Source: Girardinichthys multiradiatus
Taxonomy: Eukaryota; Chordata; Actinopteri; Cyprinodontiformes; Goodeidae
Assembly (NCBI RefSeq): GCF_021462225.1
Contig: NC_061811.1
Coordinates: 5,345,663 to 5,409,662, forward strand
Reading direction: 5' to 3'
Length of the DNA: 64,000 nucleotides
The notes beneath the pieces are model-generated. The model was given only the letters and a program-made list of their open reading frames with translations, was not told the DNA's origin and made no database searches. Of the stretch, positions 37,460-49,359 are shown in pieces. Positions within the stretch are counted from its first letter, which is position 1. Each line of letters begins with the position of its first letter. The position numbers and the translations under genes are program-made.

Positions 37460-38961
37460 CAGATAGAAATCAAAAACTTTATTACAAAAATAAGTTACAC
37501 TCACCTCCATTTTACAGTATAAAACAATTTATTTGCAGGAATGCAAAAAATGTTGTTGGCCACCAACAATAGTTTAAAACTGCTAACATGTTTTTTTTTT
37601 CTTTTTTTCAAAAGGTGGTTGTTATGCTTTTACTGAGGGAGTTAACTGTATAGAAAACTGAGCTTGACAAACAGTTTCCTTTATGCTATACTTGGAAACA
37701 AATCACTGCAGTATCCCTTCTACCACTGTGGGTCTGTGATCCCTTCCAAAATCATAGCAGCTCAAGTTAGGCACACATGCTCACTGACTGGAAAATATGG
37801 CAATTCAGTCATCCATCAGAACCGACCTTCAAGATCTTCAACATAGATGCCGTTTCATGACGTAGGAAGGGATCATTCGAGATGATCATGATTTTACATG
37901 ATGGTTTACGCTCAGTTTGTTGACATTATTCTGATGGTGTTTGAAAATGGATTTCATGAATATAAAAACCCACCCAGTGGACTAAAACAGTGGCACAAAA
38001 GGGACACTGCAGGGCCTTATTTTTGTATTTTTTTTTTTTTAATCAAAGACATTTGGATGCCTTTGATTTTAAGCCTTTACAAAACGTAACATTTTCCAAA
38101 AAAACTATACAACCAGTAACTACATACTCTGAAGAAGCAAGGCGGCTAATTCAGTTCAAAATAGGATAAAAGCAGGGCTTGTTTAGACTCATCATATGAG
38201 ATTGTTTTGCATGCCCAGCTTGACTGTTTACAGCCTGGAGAGCTGCAGCCAAAAGGAGTATATTACATTAAGTACATCATTTTAGCGCTGCAGCTCTTGT
38301 GCATATTTTGTTTGAAAACAAGCCCTGCTTTCATCTATATAGTTTCCCTATTTACAGTACAGGCCGGGTAGTTTAGTCCTCTGTACTGAGGTAGTCAACC
38401 AACCCTTAAAGACAAGTTCTGAAAAGAACCACTTTCCTGGAATGCCTGACTTATCCATGCCAGGTGGGTACACCCTAAAATCCTGCAAATGTTCTATTTC
38501 AAACATCCAGATCAAACAATAACATGGATATTTCAACAATATAAATTGCGATTAGCACAAAAATATACAATAGCATCAAGCTCCTTTGAGCCACTTCAAA
38601 CCTAAAAACTTAAAAAGTGCAATTTCTTCAATAATTCTTTTTTTTAAATGGCATGTTCAGGGACAGGGAAGGGGTAGATTGTAAGGGCAATTCATACAGC
38701 CCTGAGTACCAGGGCAAACCACAGGGAGTCGCAGCAAAGAGGCTTTCATGGGTATATTCAGAATCTTCCGATCATTTGTTTTCTTTTAGGGTGGCAGTTT
38801 CTGGGGAGGGGGAGCAAAAATAAAATGGGTGGAGGGGAGATGTTTCTTCTTCCTCTGTAAGGCTGGAATTTCACTGGACCTTTTTCTTCGCTCGTCATTT
38901 CAACATCCATTGCAGCTTATGGTGTAAACCCACACATCAAGTCAGTCTGCACTGTGACAGG
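37460..38961 (-). other. syncrip: syncrip 3' untranslated region
   Basis: About 1.5 kb of non-coding sequence between the stop codon and the first good polyadenylation signal on the minus strand. No other gene is visible in it. Extent is inferred from the signal position. Confidence 0.6.
37478..37483 (-). promoter_or_regulatory. syncrip: syncrip polyadenylation signal AATAAA
   Basis: Minus-strand TTGTAATAAAGTTTTTGATT, the canonical hexamer about 1.48 kb past the stop codon. Confidence 0.6.
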
Positions 38962-38987
38962 TCAGGAACGCCCTCGGCCCCGTTTCC
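38962..38987 (-). CDS. syncrip: syncrip last coding exon
   Basis: Encodes GKRGRGRS and TGA after the donor at 40613. The acceptor is a tandem TTCAGCAG: the downstream AG gives the coordinates shown, the upstream AG would add one alanine in frame (start 38990). Confidence 0.72.
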
Positions 38988-41900
38988 CTGCTGAACCAAT
39001 AAAAAGAAACCTGATAATTAGATTTAGGCTGGAGGTATGATTTAGGTGCATCACCTTCAGGTTGATGGGAACACTTAATGAAGATGCATGTCAGAGTGAA
39101 ATAATGAAGCTTGAATAAATCTACTTTAACAAAAATACTTTAATAAAACAAAGTGAAGAAATTCCCTTTGAGCCAAATCCTCTGATTCATTCTTATTAAT
39201 ATGCTTTTCACAAAACGCCTCCATGTGTCGCTGTGTCAAGTTTCCCACCATGTTGTATTTGGCATTCATGGGTTCCAAGAATGAAAAGGTATATAATCAA
39301 AGTTAATCACAAAGAAACATGAAAATAAAGTTAAAAAACATACATATCCAGTTCTGTTAATCATATCAGGACAATAAATTACATGTTCTAACATGGAGTT
39401 CCACAAGGCTCATATTTTACATCCTACACTTTTTAAATGTCTTCATGCTACCACTGGGAAAATGGATGCTGATGGTTTGTTCCAGCTACAACAGACACAT
39501 GATGCGCTTTTTAAAAGGTATTTTAGATATTAGGTCATGGATGGCAATTTATTTTTTTATTTCAATCAGGACCAAACAGAAGGTTTAATAATTACCAATG
39601 ACTTTCAGAGAAACTTGCAACAGAACTCATCTCTGGGAACGAACCCTTCTGATCAAATTAAAAGTTTCTTGATTCTAGTTGTAGAATTTTACCTCACATC
39701 AAAATGTTCAAGGCGATTTTGAACTTAAAGAACATTTCTAGAATTTGACAGTTTCTTTCTCGGTGCAATGCAGAGATGCTAACGTGGTTTTAAAACTTTT
39801 TGATTACTTTAATGATCTGCCTTCTTGTCTTCCTAAAAAGAATACAGCCCCTCTCCAACTAATACAAATTTCAGCGACACAAGTGCTGACAAAGACCAGA
39901 AAAAGTTATTATTTCTGTTTTAAAGTCTGCTTTAACTCACTGCAAATTTTTAATTTTAACATGAAATCGTTTATTTCATTTCCAATTATGTCTTCTGATA
40001 GCAGAAACCCCCAGTGAGGAATACTTGTCTTCTAATGGCTCTCACCTGTTTAACAGCCCTCCTGAACACCTGAGGGCAGCAGAGACCTTTGATTTAAAAG
40101 CAAATGAAGCGTTTTGCTTTTAGACTACTTGATAATTCATTTAAATTCAAGTTAATCACATCTGTAGCTTCATTGCATGTGTAACAGTTTTACTATACTG
40201 TGTTTTCTTATTAAATTTTACACCAGTTGTTTGAATTAAATGGAAGATTTTAATTGACTTCAATTTTATTTGTATTTCTTTATCATTTATTTTTCACAGT
40301 TTAACATGTCCAACTATTATTTTATGTTTTGTTTAAATAAATCAGGAGTTTCGAATCCACGCTTCTTAGAAATTGTTTCATCATTAACGGCTATCGGTCC
40401 GTCTAACCGTCACCTCTGTTAATCTCACATTTCTGTAGCATGTTTTCATGCTTGGACAGTTTATTTCTTTGTTATTCGGTGATCATTTCCCCTTGTTTTT
40501 ATCTTGTGTAAAGCACTTGGAGGTCCCTTGCTGCATATGAAAATTATTCTATATATTATAGAGCCCGTTTGATATATTCTGTAAAATTTCCTGCCCTGTC
40601 AAACTTCATTTACCTCTGATTGCTCCAATGCCTCCACGATGGTTGAGGCCCACTCGGCCCCTCGGTGTCATAACACCACGGCCTCTGGTCTGACTGAGAC
40701 CTCCACGGACTCCTCCTCTGGCTCCTCGTCCTCGCACAGACACTTGGAAGTCATCGTAGCCATAGTAAGGATCGTCGTAGCCACCCCGGTAGTTATGGTA
40801 ATCATATCCATAGTAATCGTAATAGTCTTCATAACTGTAATAATCAGGAGGATAAGAATAACCGCCCCTGCCACCTCTTCCTCTGCCTCTTGTGGGTGGT
40901 GGCATGTGAGGAGGCCCATAATAGTAGTATTCATCATACCTAGGAGGAATAATGTAGATTCAACGTCAGTTTTGGCTCAAGCAGGATGAAAGAAATAAAA
41001 CAGCTTCTCACTAGTAATTTACTGAGGAGCTCTGTTAATTACATGCTGCCACACCTAGCCTGAATAACATTGTTCTTGCTTACATTTGCGTTTTGGCGGC
41101 TTGTCTCTGGGCTTTGCGCTCTTTCCTCTTCTGGTCAGGGGGCTTGGCAAACACTATTTCAATGTGCTCTCCTTCCAGTTCTTTGCCATTGAGCTCGGCT
41201 AAAGCCTACAGAAGATTTTTTTTTTTTTATCCTGCGTTGACATGTCTAATATATGAATGAATGCAATATTTGTGAAGAAGTTTTTTCTTTCATACCTTCA
41301 CAGCACCATCTCTTTCTTCAAAGTGGATGAAGGCATAGTCTTTCAATTTCTTGACTCTCTCCAGCTTCCCATATTGACTAAATGTTTTTTCAAGCGTCTC
41401 TTCTGTAACAGTGCTTTCTAAATTCCTCACAAACAGCACCTTGACCTACGAAAATAAAGGATTCTTTTTATTTTGTAATGACACAGACAAATCCAAGAGA
41501 CAATCTGGAGACATCAAAATGTCTGCTTTGTAATCTCTGTGGCTTACCTTGGCCATGACTTCTGGATCTGGGTCCTCAATCGGATCAGCCCACTCCACTG
41601 TGACCACGTTTCCCCACACCTTGACCTTTCCACTCATGAGTCTGCGGCGAGCTTGAGCCGCTGTCTTATGGTCTTCATACTCCAGGAAGCAAAAGCCCCG
41701 GTTCTTCTTCTTGTCATCTGGCTGGTGGTATAATATGACATCATTTAGACCTTCTGCAGAGACAAAAAGCAAAAAGAAGAGCAGCTTTGAGTCATTTCAC
41801 AAAACACGCTTACATTTAAAATCTACTAAGTGCCTACAAACAAATACTGCAACACAGTTAATGGTAGATCATTTACAATGAAAGCTTTAATGTTTCATCC

Positions 41901-44712
41901 AGACTAGCAAATAACCAAAATTGTCCTCACTGCGACTGCAAAAATGTTTCACATATATAAATTTAGTCGAAAAATGTCAAACATGAACACAAAGTTTGTT
42001 CTACGTTCCATCCGATCGGTTTTAAGCAGCAACACTAGTAATCAAACGCAGTTAACTATTCAGACAAAACAACAGCATATATATTAATACTGTAAAAGCT
42101 GGACCTGCAACAAGCAGCAAAAACAAACATTCAACTACAGAAAGATTGCTGAGCTAACAGAAAAAGACCAACAACTCAGACAGACTCACCTGTGACTTTA
42201 GCAAATTCTTCAACAATCTGCTCTTTTGTTTTACTCTTAGGGATGGAGCCAACAAACAGTCTATTATTGGCCACAGAAATGCATACGCCGATGTGTTTAC
42301 CCGGTCGAATTTCATTGTTGTTGCACTGTGGATGTTTAGAGAACAGTTTGAAATTAAAATCTAAATGGAAATAACAAAGCAAAAATTACAAACCAAGTTA
42401 CTACCAGAGTTTGCTGATATAGGATGTAAAATAGTAACCGCAAACACTTTCATCTAGGAGTATCGTTAAAATATTAGCACAGTTAATGCTACACAATATA
42501 CCTTATATCTTAATAAAATAATAAGTATATATGCAGTGGAGCATGCATACCAATTTGACAGCTTGCTGCGCAGAATCTTTAGTGCAATATGTTACAAAGG
42601 CGTAGCCTCTGTTTAGACCGCTGAGAGGGTCCATCATTAAGCGCAAGTCCCAGATGGTGCCAGCTTTCTCGAACAGCGGAACCAGCTCATCCTCAAACAG
42701 GTCTCTGGGAATCTTCCCTACAAATATCTGTAGGGTTGATTAAAAAAGTGCATGAAAATAGTTGTTTTATTTAAAAACTTCAAGAAAAGATGAAGTATGG
42801 ATGACATTTTGGGAAAGGTATCCAGTCAGCTCTTAGCGGTAAACTATCATTGTAACCTTGGTTACTACAGGAGACAACAAAGTTTCATCATTTGGACACC
42901 AGAAGTAAAAACACTTCTAACATAAACAGAGTATACAAGCTTTATAAATATAAAGAAGGAAAGCAGTAAAATAATGTGACCGTTTATGTACCTCTGTACC
43001 AATGGTGGGCTGTGGCCCTGAATGGGCAGACTCTGGTGGAGGGCCCCCATACTTCCTTTGTCCTGTTGTCACATCAAGTGTGTAGCCAGTCCTATCCAAC
43101 AGAGCCTAAAACCAAAGTATATCAAACATGGAGGAGTCAGTTACATAGTTATTAAACCTAAGTTTAAAAACTCAATACATTGTTGTCTTAAAAAAAAAAA
43201 AAAAAAAGAAACATTTTCTGAAACTGTTCAAAGCTAACAAACGTCTCCCATATATTGATTAGGTACATCAATTCTTACTTTGATTTTGGCTTCATCTGGT
43301 CCTTTGTTGGTGTCTGACACTTTGGTCCCTTGTTTCTCTCTCTGTCTGTATGTCTTCATCACGCCACAAAGAAAGGCACTTTTGTTCTGTAAAAAATTTA
43401 CACAAGAAAATCAAGAACCAGTAACAAACAAATTAGACCAACATGACATACAGGAAATAAAAGTGGCCACAAACAGCCAGTTCGTGTCATTTAGACCAGC
43501 CACAAGAGCTTTGTGCCATTACATTAAGTAAAGCAGTTGTCACAGCAATCAGTTTTATTTCGCACTCATATAAGAGCCACAAGAAACACATTTGTTGTTA
43601 CATTTTTTAAATATAAATAAAAAGATAAAATACTAAAACAATGTGCAACAGATTTGCACAAAGAACCCAATTTTCATACTATAATAAACTAGCAATATGT
43701 TATGCATACCTGAACATGTGAGAGGTCGCTGTCCTTGAATTGTAAAAGGACTTGGAGAGCACCTTCTTCGTTGAATTCTTTCAGAGCCTCGATTGCTCGA
43801 TCATCTAAATCACTGTGTGAAACCAAACCTAAAGGATGGACGACAGAGAAATGTGCTACCAACAATAAATACTTAATATTTTATTCACATGTGGCACGCA
43901 TGAAAAGAAAGCAGTGTGCAAACTTTTCTACAGCAGCTCCTTAGGTGCAATAATAATAAATCATTACAACTAGAAGTAGTGGGGTAACTACACAGCCAAT
44001 CAAATGGGGCTGAAGTCACAACACTTGCAAAAGGGCCATCTGATATGCTTTAAACCTTTTATACTAGAGATTTTAACTGGACTAGAAAACATTTTCCCTT
44101 TATGGAGGGGCCATCACCTGTCTGAGGAAGCCACCATTGTTTCAGTTTAAACCCCATCTGGCCCAGATAGTGGTAGTTTTCTAGAAGTGACCAACCCCTC
44201 CCAAAAAAGACTAAAGTGTCTGAAAACTAACAAATCAAACTAACCCAAAATGTAAAAACTTAAGGAAAAATAATTGCACGCCTGGGCAAGGTCATCGAAA
44301 AACTTGGGGGGGAAAAAAAGGATTATCCATCAAGACGCCATGTTGGGGATGCAAATTCTGTGTTTTTAGTACACATTTAATCACACTGATAGTGTATAAT
44401 TAAATATTTTGAAGCACTGCAGTACCCATTTTGGTTGGAAACCACAAAAAGTTGCTTCAGGATCCCAATTCCCCCATTCAAAAAGGTGATAAAATGACAA
44501 TACATGCATGAATTCATACAAAGAATTGCATATTAAATATGCAAGTGTATTCATAATGCCTTACCTGCTATGTAAATTTCATCTAGTTTTTCAGCAACTT
44601 TCTGTGGTAAACCAGCTTCTAATAAAGTCTGGAAGTGCTCAGAATGGGTAACTGCAGCAGAGGTGTCCATTGGTTCTTCTGGACCATTTCCATTTATATG
44701 TTCTGTGGCCAT
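38962..44712 (-). CDS. syncrip: hnRNP Q / SYNCRIP, complete spliced coding sequence
   Basis: Eleven coding exons with consistent phases: 44565-44712, 43710-43828, 43279-43386, 42992-43105, 42551-42727, 42190-42325, 41548-41753, 41296-41445, 41084-41205, 40614-40939, 38962-38987. Total 1632 nt, 543 aa plus stop. Order: N-terminal acidic NURR domain (about 1-125), RRM1 (about 163-240; [10 protein letters not shown] and GYAFVTY), RRM2 (about 243-325; RLFVGSIPK and GFCFLEY), RRM3 (about 338-408; KVLFVRNL and YAFIHF), basic [10 protein letters not shown], then a Tyr/Gly-rich and RGG tail. An mRNA-binding protein of nucleus and cytoplasm acting in translation, mRNA stability and editing complexes (family knowledge). 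The tail ends GKRGRGRS, shorter than the longest mammalian isoform; no exon for the long Gln/Asn-rich ending was found in the window. Confidence 0.95.
39385..40560 (+). mobile_element. Decayed L2-type LINE relic
   Basis: Ordered, broken pieces of an L2 reverse transcriptase inside the last syncrip intron. GGAGTTCCACAAGGCTC (GVPQGS) lies at about 39394. A frame with [16 protein letters not shown] is at 39585-39640, a [18 protein letters not shown] piece at about 39855-39905, and a GTAAAGCACTTGGAGGTCCC 3' end at about 40510. Confidence 0.62.
40614..40939 (-). CDS. syncrip: syncrip RGG-tail exon
   Basis: Residues 427-535: [20 protein letters not shown], repeated Tyr/Asp-rich [20 protein letters not shown], then RGG/RGR clusters. 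Low-complexity region that mediates RNA and protein contacts and is usually arginine-methylated. Acceptor CCTCCTAG, donor G|GTAAAT. Confidence 0.93.
41084..41205 (-). CDS. syncrip: syncrip exon, end of RRM3 and basic linker
   Basis: Residues 387-426 ([20 protein letters not shown]...RQAAKTQ). Acceptor TTCTGTAG, donor AT|GTAAGC. Confidence 0.94.
41296..41445 (-). CDS. syncrip: syncrip exon, RRM3
   Basis: Residues 337-386; VLFVRNL (RNP2-like) and DYAFIHF (RNP1-like). Acceptor TTTCGTAG, donor AAG|GTATGA. Confidence 0.95.
41548..41753 (-). CDS. syncrip: syncrip exon, RRM2
   Basis: Residues 268-336; [20 protein letters not shown] holds RNP1. WGNVVTVEW has Val where mammals have Gly. Acceptor TCTCTGCAG, donor AAG|GTAAGC. 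Confidence 0.95.
42190..42325 (-). CDS. syncrip: syncrip exon, RRM1-RRM2 junction
   Basis: Residues 223-267 ([30 protein letters not shown]...). Acceptor CATCCACAG, donor G|GTGAGT. Confidence 0.95.
42551..42727 (-). CDS. syncrip: syncrip exon, RRM1
   Basis: Residues 164-222; [20 protein letters not shown] and [14 protein letters not shown]. Acceptor CCCTACAG, donor TTG|GTATGC. Confidence 0.95.
42992..43105 (-). CDS. syncrip: syncrip exon before RRM1
   Basis: Residues 126-163 ([20 protein letters not shown]...IGTE). Acceptor GGTTTTAG, donor GAG|GTACAT. Confidence 0.95.
43279..43386 (-). CDS. syncrip: syncrip exon, NURR domain
   Basis: Residues 90-125 ([20 protein letters not shown]...EAKIK). 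Acceptor TTTTTTACAG, donor AAA|GTAAGA. Confidence 0.95.
43710..43828 (-). CDS. syncrip: syncrip exon, NURR domain
   Basis: Residues 50-89 ([20 protein letters not shown]...SHVQ). Acceptor CCTTTAG, donor CAG|GTATGC. Confidence 0.95.
44565..44712 (-). CDS. syncrip: syncrip first coding exon
   Basis: Residues 1-49 ([20 protein letters not shown]...). The exon starts at 44724 after TTTATACAG with 12 nt of 5' UTR. ATG at 44712 has a good context (GACATGG) and matches the vertebrate MATEH start. Confidence 0.95.
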
Positions 44713-45826
44713 GTCTCCAGAAATCTGTATAAATGCAATGAGCCAAATTAATCCTGGGTCAAGGGCAAGACTTTGGATGTGTTCAAGCCTCAGATTTGTA
44801 AACAATATCATCTTAGAAATACAGAAATGCAAACAAAAAATGTGATCCTGGGATATGGAGTTTTTACATTTATGTCCAAAATATCATACAAGGGACATTC
44901 CTGTGGGAAATAAACTATTGTTTTGCAGCCCTTCAGTGGCTGGAAACCTTTCCCCATCTTGACTTTATACTAGCAGCTTCCAGCTTGGAAGAAGCCCCAA
45001 ACATGGACATTGTGCACAAGACAGACAAAGCATATACCAAATGGTTGCACATTAAAAGGCAGAAAATTACATCTTATTGTGGCATTCTGATTTAGTTTGT
45101 TCTTGGCTTGTTTTTCCAGAATCACGGCTCCTGCAGCAGTCATGTCCGCTATACTCTCCTAATTGCATGTTAGCCGACCTTCTCATTGCTGACTTCAGCT
45201 GATATACGTGTTCAGACAATATGCCCCAGCTTCCGGCAGATGACCACTGAGTACAAATGTACTGCTTCAAACTAAGTTCGGTCAATAATTTTTGGGGCCC
45301 ACAATAAATGCTCCAAATTTCACTTAAAACAGAACATTTAATACACTGTATTTTGATTGTGGTATGGAAATAATCTCATATCTTGAGTAGATAAGATCAA
45401 ACTGTTCTCTTTGCATTTCAAAACTCAGCAGAGCTATTCCTGTTTTGGGCGACGGTTGCTCTACGCAAACACTAATTTTATAATCTAATTTCTTCAAACG
45501 TTTACTAATCCACCTCACAAACACGTGCTGTCTTTGGTTAATACATTACTCCTCCACATTAATGTATATTTTACTATACAAACGAAACAATGTTGAATTT
45601 GTTGTGCATAAATGGTTGGGAATATTTCAAATTCGTTATTTTCTGATCTTTCACGTGTTTGAGATGTTTAGTTTAGCGCCTGACATTAAGGATACCGTTA
45701 GCAGGCTAGCCGGCTAGCGCGCACAGCTAACCAGGGACCCTTTTGGGGACAATAACACGAGACTCGTGTGTGCATTTTCACTGCGAACTACAGCTACTGC
45801 TTTAATAGACAGGCGGCATGGCTTAC

Positions 45827-46030
45827 CGCACAGTTGCAAGACGTTGTCGATATATCCTGAGCATAAATTAGGCTTCCCTATTGAGTCATATTAGCATAAA
45901 GTGACAATGAGCATGTCAGATCCACGATCTGTCAAAATGAGCTAGCTGAAGCTAGCATGCTAACTCGCACGGTATTACCAGAGAGGCCATTGTTAGCGCG
46001 GCATTTGTTGGTTCAGACTTCATCAAGTGA
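45827..46030 (-). other. syncrip: Candidate non-coding first exon of syncrip
   Basis: The intron acceptor at 44725 requires an upstream 5' UTR exon. A good donor GTGCG|GTAAGC sits at 45826/45827 in gene-proximal, less AT-rich DNA. The upstream limit is a guess. Confidence 0.35.
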
Positions 46031-46974
46031 CAGACCACGCTTTTTATATTTAATGTGATTTAACGAGGCCTTGAAAGCTAAGTGTTTAGCTCAACGGATG
46101 CGTGGTTAGTCAACGTGCCGCCACACAGGAAGAATCCATTTTCAAAAAGCCGGTCTGGACAACTCGTTCCCAACCACCACCAGTTTCCACATTGTTTGAA
46201 ACAGCACCGCACGATTCGTGGGGTTTAGTACTGAATAAAACAACATTAACGAGACCATTCAGAAGCATTCGCCCTACCTGCCGCTGGCACACCAATGTGT
46301 ATGGTGCTGATTGTATAGGAAGATAAACGTGATATTTAAAAGACGGAAAAAGTGTAAAACTCCCGGCACTGGTCCGACTTCAGTCATTCACTCTTGATGA
46401 TGTAAAATGGCTGCCACGTTCACGCCTCGAGTTTTGTCTCGTCGATGGGGTTTCTTGGACAGCCCTGCACGGGCTTGCCTTGTAGAGCGGCGACGGGTCA
46501 TCCGCAGCCGAATGCAACAGAATTACAGCGAGGGACACACATACGTCTGTCTCTCAACAACAGGCTATGAGCAGTTTAAACCACGTTTTGTTATTTCTAA
46601 CACTACTAGTCAAACACACAGCTAATGAGAAAATGTAGCTAATTTAATTCTGTATATTAAATTTAAAGCTCAAATTTTAAAAAAATACCAAAGCTAAAAG
46701 AACCTTCAAGCAACGGTGTAAAAGGGGACGCGGTTTTCACCCAGTAAAGTTACATAACCCCCGAAAAAGAGACACAAAGACTTGAAGATCAAGCCCTTAA
46801 ACAACAGCGTAAAATATTCATTGCTCTTGAAAACCCACATTTTGTCATGAAAGAACCACAATCTTGAATGCAGTTTTTGGGGATTTTATATCATACATTT
46901 GCAGAAAATAAAGCGTAACTGTAGTGTGGACGACAATTATTCACGGTTTCCTATTTTAATTACAAGTAAAATAT

Positions 46975-47935
46975 AAAAAGTGTGGCGTAAATTTGTACTT
47001 TGTAGAACCTCCTTCCGCTGGAGTCATGGCTACAACTCTTGGATTATTTGTTTACCAGATTTGGAATTCTACAGACTAAAATATTTGCACATTTTTGCTT
47101 GAGGAATAACTCAATCAAGAACATCTGCTATGATCAACCTTCATGTCTTGTCACAAATTCTCAACTAGATTTTGGTATTTACTTTGACTAGGCCAATCTA
47201 AATCACCCTATTGTAGTTCTGGCTGTGTGTTTTGGGTTGTTGTCTGAACGTCCACCCTAGTTTCATGTTTTTACTGGCTCTTACTCAGGGGTGGGCAACT
47301 CCAGTCCTCGGGGGTCAATGTCCTGCAACGTTTAGATGTCTCCTTGGTCCAATACACCTGAATCAAATGTATGCCTCATTCCCAGGTCATTCAACCATTT
47401 GATTCAGGTGTGTTGGACCAAGGAAACGTCTTAAAGTTGCAGGGCATCAGCCCTCGAGGACTGTAGTTGCCCACCCCTGCTCTAACTGGTTTTCTTCCAG
47501 GAGTGTCCAATATTTATTTTATTCCGTTTTCAACTTTGAGGCTTGCTTTTGTTGTTGTTGATAAGAATCTCCGCAGCATGATGCTCCCACCACCATATTT
47601 TACTGTGAGGATTGTGGTTCGGGGTTATGTGCTGTGCTTGATTTGTGTGACACATATTTTTTCACATTTAGGCAAAAAATTAAATGAGTTGAATTGATCT
47701 GTCTGACAGCAAAATGTGGATTAAAATATATTTAAAACGCAACATATCATTCCCCAATCACGGTGATATGCAGTTTTAGTTTTTTGCCAAATACTGCATT
47801 TCGTATGTTGCAATAAAGTTTAAGTTTGGTTTCATCTGACCAGAGCTCCTTCATCTATATGTTTGTTGTGTCCCAGCTTGTAGCAGACTGCAAACAAGAC
47901 TTTTTATGCTTTTCTTTCAACAGTGGGCTCTTGAA
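46975..47935 (-). mobile_element. Decayed Tc1-like relic carrying a MITE
   Basis: Antisense Tc1 wording: TGTGTTTTGGGTTGTTGTC, CGCAGCATGATGCTCCCACC, GTTTCATCTGACCAGAGCTC, TGCTTTTCTTTCAACAGTGG. Interrupted by the hAT-type MITE at 47286-47479. Confidence 0.68.
47286..47479. mobile_element. hAT-type MITE, 194 bp
   Basis: Terminal inverted repeats CAGGGGTGGGCAACTCCAGT and its near-complement at the right end. An 8-bp target duplication CTCTTACT / CTCTAACT (47278-47285, 47480-47487) has one mismatch. The 8-bp duplication, CAGGGGTGGGC terms and lack of coding capacity fit a non-autonomous hAT element. Confidence 0.85.
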
Positions 47936-47939
47936 CTGA

Positions 47940-48650
47940 AGTGAAGTGTTTGACCATAATGACCACTTTTACATTTGAAGACAACAACGGGGAATCCTGC
48001 AAATAGTATTTTAACTGTAAAGCACAAGGATGGCAGCAAAATATTGGATGAGTGTTTTGTTGCAGGAGGGAATGGTGCACTTTCCAAAATAGATGGCATC
48101 TCAAGGAAATAACATTATGTGGAAATATTGAAACAGCGCCTCAAGAGATCAGCCAGGAATTTAAAGCCTGGGCACAAGTGGGTCTTTCAAATGGACATCA
48201 ATGTTCCTGAGCATGATGCCAAAGCATTTACAAAGTTGATTAAAGTGAACAAGGTCAATGTATTGCAAAGCCCTGATCTCAGGCCCACAGAACATTTGTA
48301 GGCAGACCTGAAGATGCATGTGAAAATAGAGGCCTACAAACTTGACCCAGTTACCCCCGTTCTGTCAATAAGAATGGGCAAGAATTATAGCAAATCTTTC
48401 TGATAAGTTTGTGGAATGATGATCCAAGAAAAATACAGTTTAAAAAGACAATCTTACCAAAAACTAAGCAAATACAAACTGCTGAATAAAAAAAAAAAAA
48501 AAGATATTTCTCCTTATTCTGCTATTTAGCAAATATAACTAATTTTGGTAATCCTAACTGACATCAAGCAGAAACGTTTAGTCTGATTTAATCTCAGACA
48601 GTGTCTTTTTATACTGTATATAAATATCTGGTTTTAACTGTACATTAACA
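47940..48650 (+). mobile_element. Decayed Tdr1/Sleeping-Beauty-type Tc1 relic
   Basis: Plus-strand fragments of a different Tc1 subgroup: GACCATAATGACCACTTTTA, AAAATAGATGGCATCTCAAG, TCTTTCAAATGGACATCAAT, CAAAGCCCTGATCTCAGGCC, GAGGCCTACAAACTTGACCC. The right end has ATATAACTAATTTTGGTAAT and AATATCTGGTTTTAACTGTA. Stops and gaps throughout. Confidence 0.7.
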
Positions 48651-49359
48651 AAGACCTGTCTGTGATTGGCCTGGGACTTGTCTATCTCTTACTTCTCATC
48701 ACATCTCACACCCAGACAGCTGGAACAGGGTTCACTTCCTTTGACACGGAACAAAAAAAACATGGATATTATAATGGATGGACTGATAAATGAAAGCCAT
48801 ATGAGAGACAGACCTGAGAAAATGACAGTTAGGAGGAATGCAGACACAAAACAATCATATCTGTATAACACTTGGTTAAAACAGGTGGTTAGATGAGCCA
48901 AATCTATTCAACTATTACTCCATGTGTGCTTAAACTTTAAATTAATAATATAAATGAGAAATATTTTATGTGCTACAGGGGGTAGTGAAAAAGTCCCATT
49001 TTTCACCACACTGTGTCACCCCTCTCACAATGTTGCACTCACCCATAAACAGGAAAAAGCAGACCAATCCGGCTCAAACAAGAGCATAGCAATCTAATTT
49101 CATGTCAAATATAATTATGTGTTTTCTATTTTAGTTTTATAAAGATATTTTCAAACCCAAATTTGATAGAGCACATCATCAAAACAGTACAGTTTGTATT
49201 TGCCAAGAATAATAACATAAAATAAAACATAACAAAAACAGGATAACAGGAAGTGTAGGTTTTTACTTGCAGACCTTTTGTGGTATTTCACAGTTTTCCA
49301 CTGGATGAAATTAGTCTCACAGACTGAAACTGATTCCAGTAATCCTGCTATTGCAATCT
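48651..49359. other. Intergenic DNA, unassigned
   Basis: AT-rich sequence between the syncrip promoter side and cga. Nothing recognisable beyond short open frames with no family resemblance. Confidence 0.5.

Noticed and set aside
40639..40989. 116-codon + strand frame rich in Ile/Val/Ser
   Set aside because: Shadow of the low-complexity Tyr/Gly/Arg exon of syncrip on the other strand.
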